From NCBI GenBank assembly GCA_934590165.1, contig CAKTOO010000012.1:11499-75498 (forward strand): a DNA stretch of 64,000 nt. Direction: 5' to 3'. Below the pieces are notes generated by a model that searched no databases, was not told the origin of the DNA, and saw nothing but the letters and a program-made list of their open reading frames with translations. Below, in pieces: positions 16,691 to 25,293 of the stretch. The DNA is from an uncultured Dysosmobacter sp. (lineage in GTDB: Bacteria; Bacillota; Clostridia; Oscillospirales; Oscillospiraceae). Every line of letters begins with the position of its first letter. Position 1 is the first letter of the stretch. A program made the translations under genes and the position numbers.

Positions 16691-18497
16691 ACTTTTCCTC
16701 CTTTGGAATGTCATTGCGCACAATGCGCTGGGCCGCCAGGTTCATCAGCGGATGGTCATAGCCATCGATTCGAAGGATCACCTTTGTAAATTGCTGATAG
16801 ATGCTCTGCACGATGACATTGGAGCTGCCGCCGTACACGATCCCCAGCCGCTTTTTGACATTTTGGATGCCGACGCCGTGATGATTGCCCACAGACGCGT
16901 ACTGGTCGGTGGAGATCTCCTGCAGCCGGGCGGGAGACACGCCTTCGCCGTTGTCCTCCACCGTGATCTCCAGCACTTTTCCATCCACCGCCGCCGTGAT
17001 GGAGATCCGGCAATCGCTCTCCCGGTCCGCAAAACCATGGAAAAAGGAATTTCCCACAATGGGCTGAAGGATCATGCGGGGGACCGGGATATCCAGCAGC
17101 CTTTCCGGGATGTTGTGTACAAAGGCCACATCCTTCACGGTCCTGCAATTCATGATGGATACGAAATTGTCCAGCAGGTGGATCTCCTCCCGCAGCGGCA
17201 CCATGGGGATCTCCGTGCTGGTGGGGATATAGATGAGCTCCACAAATTCGCTCATCATATTGCTGGCCTCCTGAAGCCGCCCCATGGCCATGAGGCTCTT
17301 GATGGCAATGAGGGTGTTGTGCATGAAATGGGGGCTCAGCTGGGTCTGCAAAAAGTCATATTCCGACCGCAGCTTTTCCGCCTCGCGGTTTTGGATGTCC
17401 ACAATCAGCTTTTGCAGCTCCACCACCATGTGGTTGAAAACCGACCCAAGGACCGTTACCTCCTGATAGCGGGACTGTACCGGCACGACCTTCAGTTCCT
17501 CCGGGTCCATACGGCCGATGCTCTCCGTAAAGACCGTCAGGTCCCGCAGGGCGCGCTGCACCTGCACATACGACGCCAGAATGACGAGAACGCCAGTGGC
17601 GATCACCGTCAAAATGCACGCCGCCAGCACATGTACCACGCTGGTCAGCAGGTTGGAGATGTTCTGCTCCTCCACGAACGTCCAGCCGCTTTCAGGGTCG
17701 TGATAGTTGGATACCATATAGCTCTCGTTGTTTTTTGAGAGGATGCGGGAGCCGTTATACCCATACTTTTCCGAAAAGGTGCTCATATTGGCCAGCCAGG
17801 TGCCCACCATATGAGGCTTGGAATGGCAGACCACGATGCCGTTTTGGTCCAGAATGTAGACCTTGTCGCTCTCGCCCACCAGCTTTTGCAGCGCCCGGAA
17901 CTGGGCCTCCTGGGATGTGTTGATGACGATGACCGCGGCCGACTTCCCATCCTGGTCATACACCGTCCGGCCGTAGGAGAGGTAGTAGCTGCTGATATCC
18001 TCCACATCCACGAACCGCAGGTTCCAGCTCTCCGCCGTTTCGCCGCTGTAATGCTTGATGTACCAATAGGAGTTCAGCAGATTTCGGATGCTCTCATCCG
18101 TTTCGTTGTCCGTCATGTAGACCTTCCGGGCGTTGATGACCACGTCGATAGTGGCGTCGATGCCCACCTTGTCCAGGAGCTTCTGCATCTCGTCCAGGCT
18201 CTTTTGCAGGGTCTCCTCGTCCACCTCGCCGTCCACCAGCTGGGGATACAGCTCCTCATAGATCATATCCATGACGTTTTCCATGGAATGGCGGTTGCTG
18301 CTGCTGACGTCACTGATCTGCTCCAGCACCTCCACACGGGCCTGCCCCTTTTCCATCAGGACAAAACGCACCGTGAAATAGATCACCGCGGCGGTGGCCA
18401 TCGCCAGCACGCACGCAATGCTCAGCATGACCGTTCGGAACACCACCCGGAAGATCCTCCGCGGTTTTTTCCGCCTTTCTTTGCACATACAAGCCAT
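16671..18497 (-). CDS. YesM-type sensor histidine kinase
   Basis: A 608-residue membrane kinase. A first transmembrane helix lies at about residues 20-45. A large extracellular Cache-like sensor follows (to about 275), then a second helix and a HAMP-like region. The His-kinase domain has the phospho-acceptor motif QLSPHFMHNTLIAIKSL, and the HATPase lid has EDNGEGVSPARLQEI and GIQNVKKRLGIVYG. The start at 18497 is chosen from GGAGG five bases upstream. Kinases of this class usually sense carbohydrates or peptides outside the cell and partner with AraC-type regulators, here the overlapping downstream gene. Confidence 0.93.
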   Translation of the reverse strand: MACMCKERRKKPRRIFRVVFRTVMLSIACVLAMATAAVIYFTVRFVLMEKGQARVEVLEQISDVSSSNRHSMENVMDMIYEELYPQLVDGEVDEETLQKSLDEMQKLLDKVGIDATIDVVINARKVYMTDNETDESIRNLLNSYWYIKHYSGETAESWNLRFVDVEDISSYYLSYGRTVYDQDGKSAAVIVINTSQEAQFRALQKLVGESDKVYILDQNGIVVCHSKPHMVGTWLANMSTFSEKYGYNGSRILSKNNESYMVSNYHDPESGWTFVEEQNISNLLTSVVHVLAACILTVIATGVLVILASYVQVQRALRDLTVFTESIGRMDPEELKVVPVQSRYQEVTVLGSVFNHMVVELQKLIVDIQNREAEKLRSEYDFLQTQLSPHFMHNTLIAIKSLMAMGRLQEASNMMSEFVELIYIPTSTEIPMVPLREEIHLLDNFVSIMNCRTVKDVAFVHNIPERLLDIPVPRMILQPIVGNSFFHGFADRESDCRISITAAVDGKVLEITVEDNGEGVSPARLQEISTDQYASVGNHHGVGIQNVKKRLGIVYGGSSNVIVQSIYQQFTKVILRIDGYDHPLMNLAAQRIVRNDIPKEEKYEDLGG

Positions 18498-18692
18498 CGT
18501 TTCCTCCACTCCCGTGCGACGCTCCGCACGCGGTCCTTGTTCATGTCGAAAAAAGTATATCAGAGAATGCGGCGAAAAACTATCTTTTTCACCGCTGGTC
18601 CCTTTCGGTTGACAAGCCGGACCGCGAAATGCTACTCTGGATGCAGCCCCGCTCCGTCAAAGGAAGCGGGAGATCAAACAGAAATGATGTGA
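18498..18692. other. Divergent intergenic region, kinase/sulfatase 3
   Basis: About 195 bases separate the kinase and the plus-strand sulfatase. I see AT-rich stretches (18540-18600) but no convincing promoter pair. Immediately before the sulfatase start lies ATG-ATG-TGA (18684-18692), a two-codon reading frame whose stop abuts the sulfatase ATG. Confidence 0.4.
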
Positions 18693-20183
18693 ATGACCTT
18701 GCGGGCGATCTTACTGCTGTTCGACTCTTTGAACCGTCACTGTCTCTCCCCCTATGGCTGCGATTGGACCATCACGCCCAATTTTCAGCGTCTTGCCCGG
18801 CACACGGTCCGCTTTGACCGCTGCTACGCCGGCTCCCTTCCCTGTATGCCGGCCCGCCGGGAACTGCATACCGGACGGTACAACTTCCTCCACCGGAGTT
18901 GGGGTCCCATTGAGCCCTACGACGATTCCATGCCCCAGATCCTGAAGCAGCACGGCATCTACACCCACCTCATATCCGACCACCAGCACTACTGGGAGGA
19001 CGGCGGCGCCACTTACCACACCCGCTACAACTCCTGGGAGTGCGTGCGCGGCCAGGAGGGCGACCCCTGGAAAGCCCAGGTGGAGGACCCGGTCATCCCG
19101 CCGCATCTGGGCCAGGCCAGCCGCCAGGACACCATCAACCGCGCCTATTTTACCTGCGAGGAGCAGCAGCCCTTGGCCCAGGTGTTCCAGTTGGCGCAGG
19201 ATTTTCTGGAGGTCAACCGCAATGCGGACAACTGGCTGCTCCATGTGGAGCCCTTTGACCCCCATGAGCCGTTTTTCACCCAGGAGCGCTACCAGGCGCT
19301 GTACCCCGACGACTACGACGGCCCCCGGTTCGACTGGCCGGACTACGCCAGGGTCACGGAGTCTCTCAGCGCCCAGCGGCACTGCCGCAACCAATACGGC
19401 GCATTGCTCTCCATGTGCGACACCTATCTGGGCCGCCTGCTGGACACCATGGACCGCTATGCTTTGTGGAAGGACACGATGCTGATCGTTGCCACGGACC
19501 ACGGCTTTTTGCTGGGGGAGCACGACTGGTGGGCGAAAAACCGCTCTCCCTTCTACGAGGAGCTGGTCCACACGCCGCTGTTCATCTGGGACCCCCGGGA
19601 AAAGGCCGCGGATGCGGCCCGGAGCGCCCTGGTCCAGACCATCGACCTGGCCCCCACACTGCTGCGCTTTTTTAATGTGGACCCCACCCCGGATATGCAG
19701 GGGCACGACCTGCGCCCGGTGCTCCGGTCCGACACGCCTGTCCGGGAGAGCTGCCTGTTCGGAATGCACGGTTCCCATGTCTGTGTCACAGACGGGCGCT
19801 ATGTCTATATGCGCGCCGACCGCCCCGGCGGGGCGCTGTATGATTATACACTTCTCCCCCTCCACCAGCGGGCCATGTACGCGCCGGAGGAGCTGCGCCA
19901 TCTGGAGCTGGCGCCTCCCTTCTCCTTCACCAAGGGCTGTTCCCTGCTGAAGGTCCCCATGCCCAGGGACTTCTACCCCTTCATGTCCTGCGTGGAGGAG
20001 GAGCGGCGGGACCTGCTCTTTGATCTGGACAAGGACCCCCACCAGGTGCATCCCCTCCAGGACCGGCAGCAGGAATGCCGCCTGATAGGAGAAATGGTGC
20101 GGCTGATGCGGGAAAATGACGCCCCCGCGGAGCAATTTGCCCGCCTGGGGCTGGAAACAGCGGCTTTTGCCGCGGAGCAGTGA
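18693..20183 (+). CDS. Cysteine-type sulfatase, paralogue 3
   Basis: A 496-residue sulfatase of the same type as those at 2612 and 5528. It starts MTLRAILLLFDSLNRHC and has CMPAR (GSLPCMPARRELHTGRYNF), ATDHGFLLGEHDWWAKN and EQFARLGL, here followed by eight extra residues. No signal peptide is visible. An in-frame TGA directly precedes the ATG, so this start is the furthest possible, yet the nearest purine-rich site (GGGAGA) is about 20 bases away, which is unusual. It marks the right edge of the locus and is divergent from the kinase. Confidence 0.9.
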   Translation: MTLRAILLLFDSLNRHCLSPYGCDWTITPNFQRLARHTVRFDRCYAGSLPCMPARRELHTGRYNFLHRSWGPIEPYDDSMPQILKQHGIYTHLISDHQHYWEDGGATYHTRYNSWECVRGQEGDPWKAQVEDPVIPPHLGQASRQDTINRAYFTCEEQQPLAQVFQLAQDFLEVNRNADNWLLHVEPFDPHEPFFTQERYQALYPDDYDGPRFDWPDYARVTESLSAQRHCRNQYGALLSMCDTYLGRLLDTMDRYALWKDTMLIVATDHGFLLGEHDWWAKNRSPFYEELVHTPLFIWDPREKAADAARSALVQTIDLAPTLLRFFNVDPTPDMQGHDLRPVLRSDTPVRESCLFGMHGSHVCVTDGRYVYMRADRPGGALYDYTLLPLHQRAMYAPEELRHLELAPPFSFTKGCSLLKVPMPRDFYPFMSCVEEERRDLLFDLDKDPHQVHPLQDRQQECRLIGEMVRLMRENDAPAEQFARLGLETAAFAAEQ

Positions 20184-20205
20184 CCACCCTTCAGAAAACC
20201 GAAAA

Positions 20206-20245
20206 ACAGGCGGAACCAACACCCATGGATGCTGGTTCCGCCTGT
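20206..20245. terminator. Bidirectional terminator between sulfatase 3 and the LysR gene
   Basis: Arms of 13 bases (ACAGGCGGAACCA and complement, 20206-20218 and 20233-20245) lie between convergent genes. The minus-strand exit has TTTTT and the plus-strand exit has TTGCTTGT. Confidence 0.75.
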
Positions 20246-20265
20246 TTGCTTGTATGTTCCCCCTG

Positions 20266-21180
20266 TTACGTATCCACGCTGAAGGTCTTTAGATTTTCCA
20301 CAAATTCCGCTGCCAGGGGGCTGAGAACATGGGCCTTCCGGCAGATCCAACCGATGGAAATGGGCTGGTCAAAGCCTTCAATGGGCCGCTTTTCGATGCC
20401 CAGGGCCTTGTTTCCCTCTGATATGACGCCAATGCCGAAATCATAGCCGTTGCAGGCGGTCATCACCTGGAGGCTCTGGTAAAGGTCACTGATGATGTTT
20501 ACCTTTTTGGGATAAAAGTCCGCTGCCAGAAATTCCTCGTGCAGGATGGAGGGCGCGTCCGCGTCCAGGTCATACATGATGCAGGGATAAGGCTGCAAGT
20601 CTTCAAAGGTAACGGAGGTCTTGGCCGCCAGCGGGTGGTTTTTGTGGATGAACACGGAGGGGACGCTGGTGATGAGTTCATGAAATTCCAGACCGCTCTC
20701 CTCAAACATTCGGTTCATGAATTTCCGGTTGTGCTCGCCCACGAACAACACGCCCAGTTCACTTTCGCCGTCCGCCACCTGCTGGATGACCTCGGGGTTT
20801 TGTCCGATGAGCAGCTTATAGGTGTAGGAGTCCATGGTGGACTTTTTTTGCAGCATGGTCAGCGCGTCGATCACAAAGCAGTAATGCTGGCTGCTGACGG
20901 TCAGCTCCTCATGGGTGTCGCGGATCTCCTGCTTGAAATGCTGCGTGATCTGGTCCGCGTCCTTGATGAGACGATTGCCCATCCTGACCAGCTCCTCTCC
21001 CTCCGCCGTCAGGGTGATACCGGCGCTGGAACGGACAAAGATGGTAATCCCCAGTTCCTCCTCCACCGCGCGGACCATTTTGCTGATGCCGGGCTGCGTG
21101 ACATACAGCGTTTGCGCGGCCTTGCTGAAGGAGCCGCATTTTGCGATCATGGCAATGTATTTCAGCTGCAGGAGCGTCAT
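20266..21180 (-). CDS. LysR-family transcriptional regulator
   Basis: A 304-residue regulator with an N-terminal winged helix-turn-helix (LQLKYIAMIAKCGSFSKAAQTLYVTQPGISK) and a two-lobed effector domain from about residue 90. It is divergent from a BrnQ-type transporter and two sulfur-amino-acid PLP enzymes across 242 bases, the usual layout for a LysR activator and its target. A CysB/CmbR-like role sensing a sulfur metabolite is inferred from the neighbours only. AAGGAAGG precedes the ATG at 21180. Confidence 0.92.
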   Translation of the reverse strand: MTLLQLKYIAMIAKCGSFSKAAQTLYVTQPGISKMVRAVEEELGITIFVRSSAGITLTAEGEELVRMGNRLIKDADQITQHFKQEIRDTHEELTVSSQHYCFVIDALTMLQKKSTMDSYTYKLLIGQNPEVIQQVADGESELGVLFVGEHNRKFMNRMFEESGLEFHELITSVPSVFIHKNHPLAAKTSVTFEDLQPYPCIMYDLDADAPSILHEEFLAADFYPKKVNIISDLYQSLQVMTACNGYDFGIGVISEGNKALGIEKRPIEGFDQPISIGWICRKAHVLSPLAAEFVENLKTFSVDT

Positions 21181-21422
21181 GGCGTTTCCTTCCTTTCGTT
21201 GGTGCTGCGGTCTTTTCTCCATTATAGCGTATTTTTGCCAAAAATCATTCTATTTTAGTAGGAAATTCAAGTTTCTTTCCACACCGCTCGCCCATAATTG
21301 AAAGTTATGCCAGGCGAAAACAATTGGTTATTGGACAAAACGCGACTGTTTGCGTAAACTAAACACAGTAAACCTATAGGAATTGCACGATTTTGTGAAA
21401 ACAAATCTTGGAGGGGAAACTT

Positions 21423-22712
21423 ATGAAAAAGCAGATCAAGGCAACCGATATTCTGTTTATCGGTCTGGCATTTTTCGCGACCTACTTTGGCGCCGGCAAC
21501 CTGATTTTCCCGCCGATGTTGGGCCTCAAGAGCGGCTCCAACTGGACCGCAGGCATGATCGGTATGCTTGCCTCCGGCGTGGGCCTGCCCATCCTGGCCA
21601 TCCTCATTCTGGGCAAGTGCGGCTCTGTGCAGAAGATCTCCGAGCATGTGCACAAAAAATTCTACACCGTCTTTATCGGCATGATCATGATCCTCTGCTG
21701 CTGCGTCTCCATCCCCAGAACGGCCGCCGTGGGCATTGAGATGGGCTTGCAAGGCGTCTGGGGCGGCGCTCCCTATCTGGTCTCCGTGATCATTTATTTT
21801 CTGATTGCCTTCTTCTTCGCCAAGGACCGGGGTTCCGCTCTGGACAAGGTGGGCAAGATCCTGACCCCCGTCATGACGGTCATCCTTTTGATCCTGGTCA
21901 TCAAGGGCGCCATCAGTCCCATCGGCACGCCTGCCGAGCCCACGGTGGACAATGCGTTTTTGAACAGCTTCCTGGGCGGTTACAGCACCGGCGACGTGCT
22001 GGTGTCCTTCCTGATGGCCACGGTGTTCTTCGGCGCCATCCGGAACAAGGGCTATGAGGGTGAGCAGCTGAAAAAGGTGAATCTGGGCGCCGGCCTGGTG
22101 GCCGCGGCCTGCCTGGCCATCATCTATGGCGGTCTTCTCTTCATGGGTGCCTGTGTCAGCGGTGAGTTCTCCTCTGACATCGGCAATGCCGAGCTGCTGC
22201 TGACCGTCATCCGCCGCAGCGGCGGACAGATCGCCATCTACGGCCTGTGCCTCTCCGTCATTCTGGCCTGCCTGACCACGGCCATCGGCCAGATCACCGC
22301 CGTGGCGGACTTCTTTGAAACCGAGACTCACGGCAAGCTGCCCTACAAGATCCTGGTCATCATCGTCCCCGTGGTCACCACCGTTGTCGCCAGCTTCGGC
22401 CTGGACACCATCGTGAGCCTCACCTCCCCCTGGTTCTCCTTTACATACCCCATCGCCCTGGTGCTGATGCTGCTGGGCATTTTTGAAAAGTTCATCCCCA
22501 ACGACGGCGGCTTCAAGGGCGCCACGTACTTTACCGTGGTGTACGCCTTCCTGGACCTGCCAGCGGAGTACGGCGTGCACATCGGCTTCCTGGATAAGCT
22601 GCTGGGCCTGATCCCTCTGTATAACTACGGCTTTGGCTGGGTGGCGCCCGCCGTGGCTGGCTTCATCATCGGCCTGGTCGTCTATCCCCAGTTGAGCAAA
22701 AAAGCGCAGTAA
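21423..22712 (+). CDS. brnQ: BrnQ-type branched-chain amino acid:cation symporter
   Basis: A 429-residue membrane protein with about twelve helices and the BrnQ signature FFATYFGAGNLIFPP near the N terminus. Known members import Leu, Ile and Val with Na+ or H+. It is the first gene of an operon with two trans-sulfuration-type enzymes, so it may carry methionine or another hydrophobic sulfur amino acid, which is inference. The start at 21423 follows GGAGGGG. An in-frame TTG at 21408 lies inside that ribosome binding site and is rejected. Confidence 0.9.
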   Translation: MKKQIKATDILFIGLAFFATYFGAGNLIFPPMLGLKSGSNWTAGMIGMLASGVGLPILAILILGKCGSVQKISEHVHKKFYTVFIGMIMILCCCVSIPRTAAVGIEMGLQGVWGGAPYLVSVIIYFLIAFFFAKDRGSALDKVGKILTPVMTVILLILVIKGAISPIGTPAEPTVDNAFLNSFLGGYSTGDVLVSFLMATVFFGAIRNKGYEGEQLKKVNLGAGLVAAACLAIIYGGLLFMGACVSGEFSSDIGNAELLLTVIRRSGGQIAIYGLCLSVILACLTTAIGQITAVADFFETETHGKLPYKILVIIVPVVTTVVASFGLDTIVSLTSPWFSFTYPIALVLMLLGIFEKFIPNDGGFKGATYFTVVYAFLDLPAEYGVHIGFLDKLLGLIPLYNYGFGWVAPAVAGFIIGLVVYPQLSKKAQ

Positions 22713-22760
22713 CTTGGTTAAAAACTTTCAATTGATTTTCACATACATGGAGGAGTTTTC

Positions 22761-23960
22761 ATGTCGATCCAAAAGAGTGATACGACCAAATATATTCACA
22801 CCGGCAACGGTGAGCTCTGCTATAAGCTGAACAAGGCCCTGACAGTACCGGAAACATTCCCCATCTACCTGTCCTCCGCTTACATTTTCGACTCCATTGC
22901 GCCTATCGACAAAATCTGCGATGAGGGTGCCCCGGGCTACGCCTATTTCCGCCTGGGCAACCCCAACGCCGACGCGGTATCCAGTATCCTGGCGGAGGGC
23001 GACGGCGCCGAAAAGGGCCTGGTGTTCGCCTCCGGCATGGCGGCCATCACCACCTCCATTCTGGCCGTGGTGAAGCCCGGCGACCACATCGTGGCCTCTC
23101 CCATCATTTACGGCGAGGCGTTCTATTTCCTGAAGTACGAGCTGAAGCGCTGGGGCGTGGAGACCACGTTCATCGACTTCAACACCCAGGATGTGGCGGA
23201 CTACATGCAGCCCAACACGACACTGGTCTACGGCGAGACCATCGCCAACCCCCTGATGTCCGTGCCCGATATCCAGCACCTGGCGGATGTGGCCCACGCC
23301 CACGGCGCCAAGCTGTTCATTGACAACACCTTTGCCACCTCCATCATCGCAAAGCCCATGAAGTACGGCGCGGACCTGGTCCTGTACAGCGCCACCAAGT
23401 ACCTGGGCGGCCATGACGACCTGGTAGGCGGCGCGGCGCTGGGTTCCCAGGAGCTCATCAAGAAGATCAGCTTCTACCTGGGGCTGTACGGCTCCAACCT
23501 GGGGGCCACAGAGTCCTGGCTGCTGGCCCGCAGCCTGCGGACGCTGCCGCTGCGTGTGAAGAAGATGTCCGAAAACGCGCTGGCCCTGGCCAAGTTCTTC
23601 GAGTCCCACCCCAAGGTGGAGAAGGTATATTACCCCGGTCTGGAGTCCTCTCCCAGCAAGGCGCTGGCGGACCGGCAATTCGAGGGCAACGGCTACGGCG
23701 GCATGCTGTGTGTCAACTTCAAGGGCGGCATGGCGGAGATCAACAAGCTCATCCAGAGCCTGCAAATCGTACGCTTCGTGCCCACGCTGGCGGGCGTCGG
23801 CACCACGCTGACCTATCCGCCCAAGGCCTCCCACCGGGACCTGAACCCGGAAGAGCTGGCCGCCATCGGCATCACCATGGGCCAGATCCGGCTCTCCTCT
23901 GGTCTGGAGGACACGGCGGACCTGCTGAATGACTTTGATCAGGCCTTGGCCAAGCTATAA
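22761..23960 (+). CDS. PLP-dependent Cys/Met metabolism enzyme 1
   Basis: A 399-residue member of the cystathionine gamma-synthase/methionine gamma-lyase fold. The PLP lysine sits in SATKYLGGHDDLVGG, and YFRLGNPNADAV and FASGMAAI correspond to the conserved phosphate-binding region. These enzymes make or break C-S bonds in homocysteine, methionine or cysteine. The site where methionine gamma-lyases have a catalytic Cys reads IIYGEAFYF, so gamma-lyase specificity is not supported. GGAGGAG precedes the ATG. The next gene is a paralogue 50 bases downstream. Confidence 0.88.
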   Translation: MSIQKSDTTKYIHTGNGELCYKLNKALTVPETFPIYLSSAYIFDSIAPIDKICDEGAPGYAYFRLGNPNADAVSSILAEGDGAEKGLVFASGMAAITTSILAVVKPGDHIVASPIIYGEAFYFLKYELKRWGVETTFIDFNTQDVADYMQPNTTLVYGETIANPLMSVPDIQHLADVAHAHGAKLFIDNTFATSIIAKPMKYGADLVLYSATKYLGGHDDLVGGAALGSQELIKKISFYLGLYGSNLGATESWLLARSLRTLPLRVKKMSENALALAKFFESHPKVEKVYYPGLESSPSKALADRQFEGNGYGGMLCVNFKGGMAEINKLIQSLQIVRFVPTLAGVGTTLTYPPKASHRDLNPEELAAIGITMGQIRLSSGLEDTADLLNDFDQALAKL

Positions 23961-24010
23961 TCGTTTAAGACCCCCGGCATACCGGGTGGAAAAACAGGAG
24001 GTATATGACA

Positions 24011-25222
24011 ATGAGCCAGATGAAACTGAAGCACCCGGAATTCGACCCCAGCAGCGTGAAGTTCGATACCGTGGAAGTGCACGGCGGTGAGCCGCGGGAT
24101 ATGTACGGCGCCCTGATCCCCCCCATTTACCAGACATCCACCTTCTATTTCGATTCCACGGACGACGCTGTGGAGGCCTGCGCTGACTACGCGGAGAGCT
24201 TTGCGTACAGCCGCATCACCAACCCCTCTCAGGATTATCTGGAGCAGAAGCTGGCCGCGCTGGAACACGGCAAGGGCGCCGTGGCCTATGCCTCTGGCAT
24301 GGGTGCTGTGTCCGGTGCCCTGTTCGCCCTTTTGAAAAGCGGCGACCACGCCATCTTCACAAAGGCCAAGTACTCCGGCACCGAGGACATCACCACCGAC
24401 TGGCTGCCCCGCTTCGGTATTTCCTATGACACCTTTGACGCCGCGGACCTGAGCCAGATCGAGCCGCTGATCAAGCCCAATACCAAGCTCATCTACATTG
24501 AAACGCCCGCCAACCCCACCATGGTCCTGGTGGACATCCAGGGTGTCGTGGACATTGCGAAAAAGCACGGACTGAAGGTCTTCGTGGACAACACCTTCGC
24601 CTCCCCCTACAACACGAATCCCCTGGACTTCGGCGTGGATGTGGTCATCCACAGCCTGACCAAGTACATCGGCGGCCACGGCGACCTGCTGGGCGGCGCG
24701 GTGATTTCCAATGACACGGAGTTCCTCCGCCAGTGCCGGCTGGGCACCCTGATGCACTTCGGCTCCGTCATCGCGCCTTTTACCGCCTTCCTGGCCAGCC
24801 GCGGTCTGAAGACCCTGGGCGTCAGAATGCGGCAGTACAACGCCAACGCCCTGAAGATCGCCCGGTGGCTGGAGAACAACCCCAAGATCGAGACCGTCCG
24901 CTATCCCATGCTGGAGTCCAATCCCCAGTACGAGATCGCAAAGCGCCAGATGCGGGGCGGCAGCGGCATGATTAGCTTTGATGTGGCCGGCGGTCTGGAA
25001 GCGGGCAAGAAGTTCATCAACAGTCTGAAGCTCTGCACCCTGGCGGTCTCTCTGGGCGACACGGAGACCCTGGTGGAGCAGGCCGCCGCCATGACCCACA
25101 CCATGATCCCCAAGGAGACCCGGGAGGCAGCCGGCATCACCGACGGCATGATCCGCATGTCCGTTGGCCTGGAGGACCCGGACGATATCATCGCCGACCT
25201 CAAGCAGGCCCTGGGGGACTGA
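24011..25222 (+). CDS. PLP-dependent Cys/Met metabolism enzyme 2
   Basis: A 403-residue paralogue of the previous gene, with YSRITNPSQDYLEQKLAALE, YASGMGAVSGALFALL and PLP lysine in SLTKYIGGHGDLLGG. It resembles methionine gamma-lyase and O-acetylhomoserine sulfhydrylase. The Cys of true gamma-lyases is absent (AKYSGTEDI), leaving the exact reaction open. ATG at 24011 is eight bases after AGGAGG. An ATG at 24005 is too close to it. The operon ends at the terminator at 25258. Confidence 0.88.
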   Translation: MSQMKLKHPEFDPSSVKFDTVEVHGGEPRDMYGALIPPIYQTSTFYFDSTDDAVEACADYAESFAYSRITNPSQDYLEQKLAALEHGKGAVAYASGMGAVSGALFALLKSGDHAIFTKAKYSGTEDITTDWLPRFGISYDTFDAADLSQIEPLIKPNTKLIYIETPANPTMVLVDIQGVVDIAKKHGLKVFVDNTFASPYNTNPLDFGVDVVIHSLTKYIGGHGDLLGGAVISNDTEFLRQCRLGTLMHFGSVIAPFTAFLASRGLKTLGVRMRQYNANALKIARWLENNPKIETVRYPMLESNPQYEIAKRQMRGGSGMISFDVAGGLEAGKKFINSLKLCTLAVSLGDTETLVEQAAAMTHTMIPKETREAAGITDGMIRMSVGLEDPDDIIADLKQALGD

Positions 25223-25257
25223 CCTGTTTCAAAGTCCGAACTGCTTTTCTCAGTATA

Positions 25258-25293
25258 AAAAGGAGCCTGGCCTATAGGTCAGGCTCCTTTTTC
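25258..25293. terminator. Bidirectional terminator after the sulfur amino-acid operon
   Basis: AGGAGCCTG and its complement flank a short loop (25261-25288), with AAAA before and TTTTT after. It serves convergent genes and touches the stop codon of the minus-strand gene at 25292. Confidence 0.85.

Noticed and set aside
24011..25222. Confident naming as methionine gamma-lyase
   Set aside because: The family resemblance is strong but the characteristic active-site Cys after Tyr-Gly is missing, so I kept a general trans-sulfuration call.
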